Translations under genes and position numbers: made by a program | Shown here: in pieces, positions 36,057 through 44,770 of the stretch | Layout: each line of letters starts with the position of its first letter | How positions within the stretch are numbered: the first letter of the stretch is position 1 | Notes under the pieces: model-generated | What the model was told of the DNA's origin: nothing | The model's database searches: none | The model's input: only the letters and a program-made list of their open reading frames with translations | From: Roseivirga echinicomitans | GTDB taxonomy: Bacteria; Bacteroidota; Bacteroidia; Cytophagales; Cyclobacteriaceae | Direction of reading: 5' to 3' | DNA length: 64,000 bases | Assembly: GCF_001592935.1 (NCBI RefSeq) | Contig: NZ_LRDB01000003.1 | Coordinates: 62,001 to 126,000, forward strand

Positions 36057-37312
36057 TGGCCTCTAATTATGTCTACCGGATCAATTCTCTGCGCTTTTGA
36101 AGCTGGCAGATAGCCTGCAAAAAAAGTGGCAATCAGTGCGAATATAATCCCTATGATGTAAAACGAAGGGTCATTATTTACGGGAAAAGTCTTTATGGTG
36201 GGCAGAGCCTCTGTTTCAAAAGGAATGTATGAAATGGCCGTAGACAGTCCATAGCCAACAAGCAAGCCCAAGGCTCCACCAATGCAGCCAATTAGCAGTG
36301 CTTGACTGATGAAAATCATTTTAACATCCTTCCCAGAAAAGCCCGTTGCCTTCAAAATGGCGATGTCATTCATCTTTTCATAAATCATCATGTTCAGGAT
36401 ATTATAAATGCCAAAGCCAGCCACAATGAGTAGCGTAACAGAAACCGCATAAGTAATCAGGTTGCGAATGTCTGTACCTGTTTCGAATTGGGCATTCGCA
36501 GTTTTAACGTCCACAGCAGTCAAGTCAAACTGATTACCGATTTGTGTGGCCATCAGGGGTGCTTTCTCCATATCGAAAAGCTTGACATTGATGTCGGAAA
36601 TAAAGTTCTTTCCTTCACCCAGAATACGCTGGGCTGTGGTCAGATTAACGTAGCTTTGCACATTGTCGATATCGGCTAACCCGCTCTGGTAAAGGCCAAC
36701 AATCTTTAGCGGAAAAAGGCCTCCTTTTACTGAAGAGAGCTGTACTCTGTCTCCAACTTTTAAAGACATTTTTTTTGCTACCCCAGCACCGAGAATAATG
36801 CCATTGTCGTTCTTTGCCAAATCTTCCGGATTGCCCTCAACAATGTATTCGTCCAGATTGAAAAGGCGAACTTCTTCCATCACGTCAACGCCATGCGCAA
36901 TACCATTCAATTGAAGAGAACCTGCCAAAAAGAACACCTGTGCTTGAACTTGTGGAATAGCCCCTCTCACTTCGCGCTTTTGTTGCAAGTGGTTCAGCAA
37001 GGCCAAGGCATTATGAATGCGCACCTGACTCTTCTTCGGCTTCACTGATGTTACCACGTTAAAACTATTCGCAAAGCGATCTGCCAACGCTATTGGTTGT
37101 GTCTCGCTAGGTTCAATTTCATTATAAATATGAATATGAGGTGTTCTGTCAAGAATAAGCCCGTCTAGCAGGCCATTCAGTCCTGTCATAAAGCTGCCTA
37201 GCGTAATGAAAGTACCAATACCAAAAGTGACGCCTAAAGCAGCCACAGATGATTGTTTGATCCTGCTGAGCAAATGTGTTTTTGAAATGCCAAGAATAAC
37301 TTTCCAATTCAT
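36053..37312 (-). CDS. FtsX/LolE-like ABC permease
   Basis: 419 residues: one N-terminal helix, a periplasmic MacB-type domain (about 45-260), then three helices with YEKMNDIAILKATGFSGKDVK and GYLPASKAQRIDPVDIIRG, all standard for LolC/LolE/MacB. Overlaps both neighbours by 4 nt. Confidence 0.92.
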   Translation of the reverse strand: MNWKVILGISKTHLLSRIKQSSVAALGVTFGIGTFITLGSFMTGLNGLLDGLILDRTPHIHIYNEIEPSETQPIALADRFANSFNVVTSVKPKKSQVRIHNALALLNHLQQKREVRGAIPQVQAQVFFLAGSLQLNGIAHGVDVMEEVRLFNLDEYIVEGNPEDLAKNDNGIILGAGVAKKMSLKVGDRVQLSSVKGGLFPLKIVGLYQSGLADIDNVQSYVNLTTAQRILGEGKNFISDINVKLFDMEKAPLMATQIGNQFDLTAVDVKTANAQFETGTDIRNLITYAVSVTLLIVAGFGIYNILNMMIYEKMNDIAILKATGFSGKDVKMIFISQALLIGCIGGALGLLVGYGLSTAISYIPFETEALPTIKTFPVNNDPSFYIIGIIFALIATFFAGYLPASKAQRIDPVDIIRGQ

Positions 37313-38442
37313 TGTTTTGGAAGGTAAAGTTGAGTTGTTGAATCAATGCCTGACAAGACTTCTACCCCGTCCATGTCTTTTAAACCTGTACGCACAGTTA
37401 TTAATCCATCCGCTGTTTTTACTTGATTGTCGGCTGTCAAGTAAGCCCTAGGAATGACCAAGGCTTTACCCTTTTCCATGATCACAATATTCGCCTCCCC
37501 AGAAAGGCCAGGGAAGAGTTTTTCAGGGGGAAGCTTAAAGACGGCTTCTACCGTAAAAGTTTGAGTAGCTTCGTTTTTTTGAGGGAAAATTTTGCTCACA
37601 CGTGCTTCAAAGGCCTGCTGTGGGTAAGCATCCAAAGACACCATGACAGTTTGACCCAAATCTATCCTAGCGATATCTACCTCATCGATCTGCATTTCCA
37701 CCACAAAACTAGTGGCATCACCTAATATGGCCACTGGCTCCTGCTGGCTTACACTTTCTCCTGGCTCCTTGTTCATCGCATATACGCGCCCATCCATATT
37801 ACTTCGAAGGGTATAATCACCTTTGGTATTCTGGGCACTTTTATAATTGTTTTGAGCTTGCTCAAGCTGAATACTCAAATCCTCTTCGGTTCTCTGATAA
37901 CGATTGAGTAACAAGGCCAGGTTAGATTTAGAAGTATTGAAGGCCAATTCTTTCGCCTCATAAGCATTTTGTGTACCAATATTTTTCTTCCATAAATTTT
38001 CTTGCCTCACAAAATTCACAGAATCATTAGCCAGCTTTAATCGGGCAATGGCTATTTCATCCTTTAGCTCATTCAGCATATTGGATCGCCCTTCATAGGC
38101 TTGTTGTGCCAAGTCCAATACTAATTTCGCATTTTGAAGGTTGAGCTGTGGATGGCTATTGGTGATTTGAAGTAATGGGCTACCTGCCTTTACTGTATCT
38201 CCTTCTTCCACAAAAATCTTTTCAACAATACCACTAACTGCCGAATGGACATTGTAAAGCCTTTCTGGTTGAACCGTAACCGAGGCATAAACTGATTCGG
38301 TTAATGATGACACAGTAGGGTTAATAGGTTTTTCACTCGAAGAGCAGGATGAAACTAAAATGAGTCCTATAAGCACCTGTCCCCAACTGAGGATTTTACT
38401 TTTCACTAAAATTCGTTTTGAAAGGTACGGTAGTAAAGTCAT
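37309..38442 (-). CDS. HlyD-type periplasmic adaptor lipoprotein
   Basis: 377 residues from the ATG at 38442 (frame open to 38487). A lipobox (LILVSSC) is followed by biotinyl-lipoyl-like halves (VSGIVEKIFVEEGDTVKAGSPLLQI and LRSNMDGRVYAMNKEPGESVS) around a coiled-coil hairpin, then a beta-barrel domain. It is the MacA-like adaptor of the exporter. The start at 38442 places the operator ~60 bp upstream, as elsewhere in the island. Confidence 0.88.
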   Translation of the reverse strand: MTLLPYLSKRILVKSKILSWGQVLIGLILVSSCSSSEKPINPTVSSLTESVYASVTVQPERLYNVHSAVSGIVEKIFVEEGDTVKAGSPLLQITNSHPQLNLQNAKLVLDLAQQAYEGRSNMLNELKDEIAIARLKLANDSVNFVRQENLWKKNIGTQNAYEAKELAFNTSKSNLALLLNRYQRTEEDLSIQLEQAQNNYKSAQNTKGDYTLRSNMDGRVYAMNKEPGESVSQQEPVAILGDATSFVVEMQIDEVDIARIDLGQTVMVSLDAYPQQAFEARVSKIFPQKNEATQTFTVEAVFKLPPEKLFPGLSGEANIVIMEKGKALVIPRAYLTADNQVKTADGLITVRTGLKDMDGVEVLSGIDSTTQLYLPKQ

Positions 38443-38495
38443 GGAATTGCTTTTCTTTTGAGTATGAAGTAAGCTGAAAAAGTTCAATTCTTTGC

Positions 38496-38529
38496 CAATT
38501 CAGGTCATTGGAAAATATGATTATGATCA
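38496..38529 (-). promoter_or_regulatory. Operators of MacA/LolD-like exporter operon
   Basis: TGATTATGATCA (38518-38529), a perfect site, and a half-site CAATTCAGGTCA (38496-38507) exactly 22 bp closer to the gene, 59 bp before the 38442 start. The -7 box is weak. Confidence 0.6.
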
Positions 38530-38650
38530 TGTAGTATTTACTATCATTCTTTTCCCCACTTCCTCCATTCTTTCAAATCAAATGGCTCCTAAAAATCATT
38601 TGGTCAGACAAATGAATAACGGAAATAAGTTTAGCGATTCGAAGAACTGG

Positions 38651-39110
38651 CTAAACTACTCCATACTCGTTCGCAATGGCCATTTGCCCTGCATGGTGTG
38701 TGGTATAAGATATAATCCTTCCAAACGCCTCAGCTTTTGTCTTTGTACCAAATTCTTTGGTGGCAATGATTGGTTTCCCAATCGGCATTGGTTTGCTCTT
38801 CGACCATGGCTTTCAGGCTGTTAAAAGAAAAGTCAAAATATTTCAACAATTCATGTAAGTTGGTCCATTCACCGGTATCCTTTTGAGCAATTACCGTTTT
38901 GGCGATCACCTTTACATCAGTGACTCCGAAAACATTCTGGATAAACAACAATTCCACATCGCCAATATGGCTTATCAAAAACCCAACACTATTAAGAGAT
39001 GGCAGAAGTCTTTTCTTTAGCGCTTCTTCTGTCAGTAGTGGCAGCTGATTGGTGAATCTTGTGCGACCTTCTTGCCAGAGTTCGAGAAGAATTTGGGTTG
39101 TGCTTTTCAT
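38651..39110 (-). pseudogene. DinB-family protein, frameshifted
   Basis: The first 110 residues (TTQILLELWQEGRTRFTNQLPLL...VGFLISHIGDVELLFIQNVFG) are the start of a DinB-fold protein with its first metal His in ISHIGD. The frame then ends early at 38730. In the +1 frame the rest is present: IATKEFGTKTKAEAFGRIISY, then TTHHAGQMAIANEYG and a TAG at 38651; HHAGQ is the second metal site of the family. One extra base near 38770-38771 explains the break. Restored length would be about 152 residues. Either a real pseudogene or a sequencing error. Confidence 0.75.
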
Positions 39111-39146
39111 TATTGTTAATTTGACGTTAAGCCCTCAAAGCCTTTC

Positions 39147-39536
39147 CTATTTCCACATTAAAAAATACAGCCTACTAATTAAAACGCTTTCAGACTTATT
39201 TATACCTGCAAAAGCACCTACTATTTTATTGGCCCCCTGCATGATTTTCTTCTTCAACTCCTCGGTAAACAATTCACGATGCTCGGTGAAGAACTTCTTG
39301 AAATTGAGGAAAGCCTCTTCCTTATCATATTGCTCTGCAAAAAGTTTTTTCAAAATTGCGAAGATAGTTTCAGCGCTGTCTAAATCATCTGCTGCAAAAG
39401 TCCAATCCTTATCTACCAGTTCTTTTATAACTTCTTTTTCTTCTGTCCTCACATGATTATCTACAACTGCCACTCCATAAAAAAGGTGAGCAATACTTTC
39501 GTAGAAGCCTGCAATATGATGCTCTATCTTTTTCAT
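39147..39536 (-). CDS. TerB-like helical protein
   Basis: 129 residues, all helix. FYGVAVVDNHVRTEEKEVIKELV matches the metal-site helix pattern of TerB-like (tellurite-resistance fold) proteins. It overlaps the end of the third UspA gene by 4 nt and is the last gene of that operon. No activity known. Confidence 0.65.
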   Translation of the reverse strand: MKKIEHHIAGFYESIAHLFYGVAVVDNHVRTEEKEVIKELVDKDWTFAADDLDSAETIFAILKKLFAEQYDKEEAFLNFKKFFTEHRELFTEELKKKIMQGANKIVGAFAGINKSESVLISRLYFLMWK

Positions 39537-40360
39537 TCAGGAATTACCAGAAGAGGAAGTTTGGAATGATATACGAGTTTCTTTGACAGGCTTTTATGAA
39601 ACAGCCTGTTTATCAAATCGGTTTTACGGCTCAAAATAGCAAGCAACTGGATTTTATGCTCAACAGCATAGTGCATAATTCCTGCTTCCAAGTCATCGTG
39701 AGCTATAAAATGATATTGGTGGTCAATGTTTTTCATTTGTGCCCCCCAATTCATCACTAAATCAGGATTGATAGAAACTTCAACTGGAACTTTATCCTTT
39801 GCTACATGTACAATATCAATTTCGGCTCCAAAAATCTCAGCCATGTTTACCAAAGCTTGTATGCCAGTTCGATTGCCTTGTTCAAAATCTGTTGCCAACA
39901 GTACCTTGGAAATGGAGTCGATGTGTGCATCTTTTGGAACCGCTAGCACAGGCACCTTAGTTTTCTTGATCACCCAATAAGTGTTGCTACCAAAAAAGGC
40001 TTCAACCTTATTGCTGCAGCCCTTTGTGCCCATTATAATCAAATCTACTTTTTCCTTTTTAGCAATGTCTAGCATTAAGTCCATCGAAATTCCTGTTTCC
40101 ACAATAAAACGATGGTTTATTTTTCTTAAGTGAGGAAAGGCAATGAATAACCTATTAAAATCCGTTTGGACCTCTTCTTCATTACTGTCTAAAGTTTCCT
40201 TGTTAATGAAGAATAGCGCATCACCCCCCGCGGGTATAGGGTTGATATGGGTGACCAAAAGTTCGGAGTTAGTTCTCTCTGCTATCTCTATAGCCATTTT
40301 AAGGGCATGGTTGGCACAGTCAGAAAAATCAGTTGGGACTAAAATTTTATTGAAAGTCAT
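39533..40360 (-). CDS. Universal stress protein, double domain (third copy)
   Basis: 275 residues, two UspA folds in tandem. The first has VPTDFSDCANHALKMAI and the ATP-binding signature GTKGCSN...GSNTYWVIKKTKVPVLAVP; the second (from KVLLATDFEQG) lacks the G-2x-G-9x-G loop and ends KSLSKKLVYHSKLPLLVIPE. Starts 4 nt inside the previous usp gene. Cytosolic stress protein; binds ATP or other nucleotides. Confidence 0.92.
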   Translation of the reverse strand: MTFNKILVPTDFSDCANHALKMAIEIAERTNSELLVTHINPIPAGGDALFFINKETLDSNEEEVQTDFNRLFIAFPHLRKINHRFIVETGISMDLMLDIAKKEKVDLIIMGTKGCSNKVEAFFGSNTYWVIKKTKVPVLAVPKDAHIDSISKVLLATDFEQGNRTGIQALVNMAEIFGAEIDIVHVAKDKVPVEVSINPDLVMNWGAQMKNIDHQYHFIAHDDLEAGIMHYAVEHKIQLLAILSRKTDLINRLFHKSLSKKLVYHSKLPLLVIPE

Positions 40361-41196
40361 CTTGAATCAGGTATAGTTAACAGAGGTAAAGTAGTGCGCA
40401 TAACCGTTTTCTTGGTCACTCTCTTTTTAAAAAGATTACCAGGAAAATGATGCTTTCTTGCAATAAGAATAAGCAGTTCATTGCGGTGGTGTTCGAGATG
40501 CTGATCAATAGCATCCTCCACATCCAGTTTCTCTTTGATGAAGTAGTAGGAGTGGTCGGTTTGCCCAAAATATTCCACCACTTTGGCGGCTTCTTTTGTT
40601 TTCATTCTATTGAGTTCTGCCCATCCCTCTCCAATATGGAGAATTTGAATTTCTGCCGTAAACATATTGGCTAAAGCTTTAATAATACCCAGTGCGTCAA
40701 TGTCTTCAATATGCTCAAAATCCGCAGCGAACAGTAAGCTTCTCAGTTTATGAAACTGAGCTTCTTCGGGCACAGCCAGTACTGGTATTTTTGATTTTTT
40801 TATAGCGTTATAGGTATTACTGCCAAAAAAAGCATCAACACGATTATCCGCTCCCTTGGTCCCCATTACAATGAGTTCTGGTTTCAGCTCTCTGGAAACG
40901 TTGGAAATACCATCAGTGATAAAGTTCATTTTGGTCAATAGTTGATGGCTCACTTTATTCAAGTCTGGCAACTTGATTTTTAATCGCTCATAATTCTCTT
41001 TCGCATTCTTTTCAAACTCATAAGAGATCTGTGGATGCAAATCCATGGTCATTTCAGCTGCTGGTACATGAACTGTGTAGCAGTGCAAAAGGCTCAGTTT
41101 AGCCTTGGCCTCTTTAGCCAATCCAATTGAATAGGCCAAGGCATTATTAGAACAGTCTGAAAAATCGATGGGCACAAGGATATTTTGAATTTTCAT
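40357..41196 (-). CDS. Universal stress protein, double domain (second copy)
   Basis: 279 residues of the same build: VPIDFSDCSNNALAYSI, GTKGADN...GSNTYNAIKKSKIPVLAVPEEA, and a second domain ending RVTKKTVMRTTLPLLTIP. Sits 4 nt after the first usp gene and overlaps the third by 4 nt. Confidence 0.92.
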   Translation of the reverse strand: MKIQNILVPIDFSDCSNNALAYSIGLAKEAKAKLSLLHCYTVHVPAAEMTMDLHPQISYEFEKNAKENYERLKIKLPDLNKVSHQLLTKMNFITDGISNVSRELKPELIVMGTKGADNRVDAFFGSNTYNAIKKSKIPVLAVPEEAQFHKLRSLLFAADFEHIEDIDALGIIKALANMFTAEIQILHIGEGWAELNRMKTKEAAKVVEYFGQTDHSYYFIKEKLDVEDAIDQHLEHHRNELLILIARKHHFPGNLFKKRVTKKTVMRTTLPLLTIPDSR

Positions 41197-41200
41197 AATC

Positions 41201-42037
41201 TTAAGTTTGATGAAGTACGAGCAAAGGGGTCTTTGAGTGGTAGGCCATTTTCTTGGTAACGCTACCTTTAAAAATCAATTCTATTAGATTGTGCGATTTT
41301 GCCACTATAGCCAAAAGATCAATGTCGTTTTGCCCTATATATTCTTGCAAGCCTGCATCAATATGCTTATCTATTATATAATGGAAACTATGCTTGAGCC
41401 CCTTGAAATATCCATCCAATTTTTCGGCCTCTACTACCTCACTATCTTTGATAAGAGTGGATTCACTCACATGAAGTATGTGAACTTCTGCCTTGAAAAC
41501 CTTGGCTATCTGCACTAATGATTGATAGGTTTCCTTACTGTTGGTTTGCTGATAATCTCCTGCCAACACAATTTTCTTGAATTCTATATTTTCTGAAGCC
41601 TCAATGGGGATGGCCAATACGGGGCAAGTTACGTTCTTGATTACCGTATATGTATTGCTCCCCATTAGAATACCCTTAATACCACTCGCCCCTATGGTTC
41701 CCATCACAATGAGATCTATATTTTCTGTAAGGGTAGCAGAAATAATTGCATCTTGAGGAAAAGCATGCTTTACACGAAACTCATGAGTCACATCATCCAA
41801 ACCTTGTACCGCGGCCTTTATAATTTCAAAGGCCTCAATGGCATTTAATTCGGCCTCTCTGATCAGTTTTTTAGAATAGGCAGCAATGTTGGCGTCCGTA
41901 TAGGCAGCAGGTTTTTGACAAGCGTTCATTATAACGAGCTTAGCCTCTGTTTTTTCTGCTAACCCAATAGCAAACCTCAGTGCTTTCACTGAGCACCCTG
42001 AAAAGTCTATCGGTACAAGAATTGTTTTCAACCTCAT
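41201..42037 (-). CDS. Universal stress protein, double domain (first copy)
   Basis: 278 residues: VPIDFSGCSVKALRFAI, GTIGASGIKGILMGSNTYTVIKNVTCPVLAIP, second domain ending SVTKKMAYHSKTPLLVLHQ. First gene of a usp-usp-usp-terB-like operon. Its leader holds an inverted repeat around an operator. Three copies in a row suggest local duplication; they have diverged clearly. Confidence 0.92.
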   Translation of the reverse strand: MRLKTILVPIDFSGCSVKALRFAIGLAEKTEAKLVIMNACQKPAAYTDANIAAYSKKLIREAELNAIEAFEIIKAAVQGLDDVTHEFRVKHAFPQDAIISATLTENIDLIVMGTIGASGIKGILMGSNTYTVIKNVTCPVLAIPIEASENIEFKKIVLAGDYQQTNSKETYQSLVQIAKVFKAEVHILHVSESTLIKDSEVVEAEKLDGYFKGLKHSFHYIIDKHIDAGLQEYIGQNDIDLLAIVAKSHNLIELIFKGSVTKKMAYHSKTPLLVLHQT

Positions 42038-42050
42038 GATTTTAAATTTT

Positions 42051-42119
42051 TATGGCCGACCCGCTTTTGTTCTTGCTGAAATATGAACTACATCAGCTTA
42101 ACTATGCGGATCGGCCATA
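42051..42119 (-). promoter_or_regulatory. Operator inside a 14-bp inverted repeat, usp operon leader
   Basis: TATGGCCGACCCGC (42051-42064) pairs with GCGGATCGGCCATA (42106-42119), one mismatch. In the loop is TGAACTACATCA (42084-42095), centred 52 bp before the first usp ATG. No T-run follows either arm, so it is not a simple terminator. Confidence 0.55.
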
Positions 42120-42143
42120 GCCTCCACCTATTTTCATAGGGGA

Positions 42144-42602
42144 TTACACCACTTTAATTTCCTTTTTGTTATTTTTTTTCTTTGCTTCCTCTTTTTTCGG
42201 AAGTGATACAATCAAAACTCCATTCTCATATTTTGCCTTGATTTTGTCGTCACTAACTGATGTGGGCAATTTAAAAGAGCGGGAAAATGAATTGTAACTA
42301 AATTCCTTACGAGTATAGTTGTCCTTTTTCTCTTCGGATTCTTCCTCTTTTTCAGAACTTATACAAAGCGTTCCATTCTCAATATTGATATGGAAATCTT
42401 CCTTGGTCATACCAGGCACTGCAAGATCAATGGTGAATTCGTTTTCACTTTCTTTTACATTGGCAGCAGGTACTTCGACAAATAATCCATTTCCAATTCT
42501 CGGTGTAAGATCAAAATTGAAAAAGTTGTCATCATCAAATAATCCTGAAAACAAGGTTGGTGTTTCAGGAAATAAGCGGGATCTTCTAGCTAACTGTGTC
42601 AT
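42144..42602 (-). CDS. Small heat-shock protein Hsp20 (second)
   Basis: 152 residues: N-terminal arm with FSGLFDDDNFFNFDLTPRI, crystallin domain VKESENEFTIDLAVPGMTKEDF to YENGVLIVSLPKKEE, Lys-rich tail. Distinct from the first Hsp20 in the island. About 80 bp downstream of two perfect operators. Confidence 0.93.
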   Translation of the reverse strand: MTQLARRSRLFPETPTLFSGLFDDDNFFNFDLTPRIGNGLFVEVPAANVKESENEFTIDLAVPGMTKEDFHINIENGTLCISSEKEEESEEKKDNYTRKEFSYNSFSRSFKLPTSVSDDKIKAKYENGVLIVSLPKKEEAKKKNNKKEIKVV

Positions 42603-42676
42603 TGTTTTGTCCTCCTTTTTTTATTAATAATTTTTAAACTTTACATGAAGTTATGGGAGTTTAAACTCTCATAAAA

Positions 42677-42710
42677 TGACTGACATCAAGCTTATGGGTG
42701 ACTTTTATCA
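42677..42710 (-). promoter_or_regulatory. Tandem operators of second Hsp20 gene
   Basis: TGACTGACATCA (42677-42688) and TGACTTTTATCA (42699-42710), 22 bp apart. A weak -7 (TAACTTCA) is at the expected 33 bp. A 20-bp near-palindrome (42653-42672) lies in between. Confidence 0.7.
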
Positions 42711-42734
42711 GTGCATTCCATTAGGCATGCTTCA

Positions 42735-43691
42735 TCAATATCCTTGATCAGTTTTTTCCATCATTTGAGGCTCCAAAAGTTTGAAAAATTCATCCAATTT
42801 GGGAAGTATAATGATTTCTGTCCTTCGGTTAAGGCTCCTTCCCTCAGCAGTTTCGTTTGAGGTTTTCGGAAGGTATTTGGATCTGGCTCCTGCTGTCATT
42901 CTAGCGGGGTTTACTTGATAATTGTCCTGCAATACTCTGACCACAGCCACGGCACGCTGAGCACTCAAATCCCAGTTGTCTTTTACCCCAACGAGGTTTT
43001 TACCAATGGCTACATTGTCGGTATGCCCTTCAATAAGAAGGTCTAAATCTTTATGGTCATTAACTACTGAAGCTATTTTCCCCAATACCTCCTTCGCCCT
43101 TGCGGTAATTTCAGAGCTGCCCGATTGAAACAGCATTTTATCGGATAAGGAAACATACACAACACCCTTTTTCACCTCAATCGTCACATCTTCATCATCA
43201 AACCTGTCCAACGATCTTTTCAGATTCATTACCAATATTAGATTTACCGAATCTTTACGCTGCACCGAAGCCGTCAACTCACGAATATATTGGTTGCGTT
43301 CCTGTAGGGCTTCCAACGATTTCTTAATGCTTTCTACCCCAGTTTTACTCACCACGGAGAGGTCAGCAAGTCGATCCAGCAAGAGTGTGTTTGAATTCTT
43401 TAAATAAATCAATTCTTGCTCCGCTGTTCTTGCCTGGTGCTGTGCCCCCATCAATTCTACTTCTTTGATCGAAAGCTGATTTTCCGTCTGACCAAGTAGA
43501 TTTTCTAACCGTTCATATTGCTGTTGTTGTTCAGCCAACCTCTGTTCGTGCTGGGTAACTTGAACATTTAGGCCGTTTCTTGCACTTTCAAGTTCCGTAT
43601 ACTTCTTATTGCTAACACAGCTACTCAATAGCATGGTCAACACTACTGTGAATGCTATGCCAATTTTTGTTTTAGGTATATTTTTTTTCAT
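42735..43691 (-). CDS. OmpA-family lipoprotein with coiled coil
   Basis: 318 residues: lipobox (LLSSC), a long Gln/Glu-rich coiled coil (about 30-140), and an OmpA domain (LLIEGHTDNVAIG, NWDLSAQRAVAVVRVLQ, NRRTEIIILP) that binds peptidoglycan. It would tie the outer membrane to the wall. Operator half-site pair lies upstream. Confidence 0.9.
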   Translation of the reverse strand: MKKNIPKTKIGIAFTVVLTMLLSSCVSNKKYTELESARNGLNVQVTQHEQRLAEQQQQYERLENLLGQTENQLSIKEVELMGAQHQARTAEQELIYLKNSNTLLLDRLADLSVVSKTGVESIKKSLEALQERNQYIRELTASVQRKDSVNLILVMNLKRSLDRFDDEDVTIEVKKGVVYVSLSDKMLFQSGSSEITARAKEVLGKIASVVNDHKDLDLLIEGHTDNVAIGKNLVGVKDNWDLSAQRAVAVVRVLQDNYQVNPARMTAGARSKYLPKTSNETAEGRSLNRRTEIIILPKLDEFFKLLEPQMMEKTDQGY

Positions 43692-43717
43692 GGCTCTATC
43701 TTTTTTCTTATGAGGAA

Positions 43718-43779
43718 ATTTAGCCTCTACTTCATCCTATAGAAAGAATGTAAATCACTGGTTAATATGACTTTGATCA
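43718..43779 (-). promoter_or_regulatory. Operators and -7 box of OmpA lipoprotein gene
   Basis: TGACTTTGATCA (43768-43779, inside the end of the previous gene) and a half-site GAATGTAAATCA (43746-43757) 22 bp on, centred 60 bp before the ATG. TAAATTTC (43722-43715 on -) is exactly 33 bp further. Confidence 0.6.
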
Positions 43780-44291
43780 ATGGGACTGATGTCAAGCAAG
43801 GGCTTGATCACTTTTAAAATCTGATCAAGATAAGTATGTATTTGATCTGTATTCGAAGCCCCACTTAAGGCGTCTATTCTTTTTATGGTAGAGCTGCCAC
43901 TTCCCGAAGTAGTAAAGAAAAGAACGTGATCAGCAGCTTCAGCCCTAGAGGCAAAGAGGTTTATTTCCTTTGGCGCTTTTGAATATTCCCAAGTGTGGAT
44001 AACTAGGATGGCATTCCAATCTTCTATGTCTATTTCTGGCAATACGGAAATGTCCCTTACTTCTAAGTAAACAGACTCATTTCTAAGAGAGTCTACGAGG
44101 CCTCCGACCAATTTATTTTTAAAGACGCTTCCTTGTGTAGCGATAAGAAGCCTGGCTTGTAAATCAGGAGTATTCACTTCAAACGGACTGGCTTCTTCCA
44201 TTGAATATTTCACTCTATATATAACAGCAAAAATCAAAAAGGCCGCTAGCAATATTATAAGTCCTCTAAAAGGTTTTCTATACTTGTTCAT
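43755..44291 (-). CDS. Membrane-anchored flavodoxin-like protein
   Basis: 178 residues: one N-terminal membrane helix (LIILLAAFLIFAVIYRV), then an alpha/beta part with LLIATQGSVFKNKLVGGLVDSL, WNAILVIHTWEYSKAP and HVLFFTTSGSGSS, the strand-loop order of a flavodoxin-like fold. The flavin-phosphate loop is not clearly conserved (ATQGSVFKN). Possibly periplasmic. Operon with the two genes upstream. Confidence 0.6.
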   Translation of the reverse strand: MNKYRKPFRGLIILLAAFLIFAVIYRVKYSMEEASPFEVNTPDLQARLLIATQGSVFKNKLVGGLVDSLRNESVYLEVRDISVLPEIDIEDWNAILVIHTWEYSKAPKEINLFASRAEAADHVLFFTTSGSGSSTIKRIDALSGASNTDQIHTYLDQILKVIKPLLDISPIDQSHINQ

Positions 44292-44346
44292 CTGTGATAA
44301 TCTTTAAATCTTTCTTCTAAAGAACCTATTCACCAGTGCTTTCTAT

Positions 44347-44766
44347 CTAAATAACAGGTTCAATAAATTTGAAAAAATCGGTTTTTTTAAAGTGAATTTG
44401 CCCACGAATACCTCCAATTTTCTCTTCTATTTTGTGGTGATTTGTTCGGTAAGTTGCTTCATTCACCCTGCCTGTTTTCGATTGCAGTTGACTGGCCAAA
44501 GATTTCTCGTGTCCTTCAACTTCATTTTTAACTTCAAGTAAGAGTTCCTTAGAATAAAAAAGTATGAAGTTCTGAAACTGTTCGATCTTCTTTTTATCAT
44601 CAATACTCTTGAAGTCTTTAGCATGATTACCTAATAGCTTTTGAAAGAAGCTCAACTCAACTTGCCATAACTCGATTTCTGAAAGCCAGTTCTTGCTTTC
44701 ATGATGGAGGTCTTCCAAACCGAGTTCCAATAGATACTTACCTGAAGATTGTTTTAGATTTGTCAT
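44347..44766 (-). CDS. Helical protein, paralogue of the 27.9-kb protein
   Basis: 139 residues, all helix. HHESKNWLSEIELWQVELSFFQKLL resembles SWNSDIEMWQHDTRMWNKEL of the protein at 27871-28272, and both end in a His/Lys helix. Function unknown. 4 nt after the DinD-like gene. Confidence 0.65.
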   Translation of the reverse strand: MTNLKQSSGKYLLELGLEDLHHESKNWLSEIELWQVELSFFQKLLGNHAKDFKSIDDKKKIEQFQNFILFYSKELLLEVKNEVEGHEKSLASQLQSKTGRVNEATYRTNHHKIEEKIGGIRGQIHFKKTDFFKFIEPVI

Positions 44767-44770
44767 TTTT

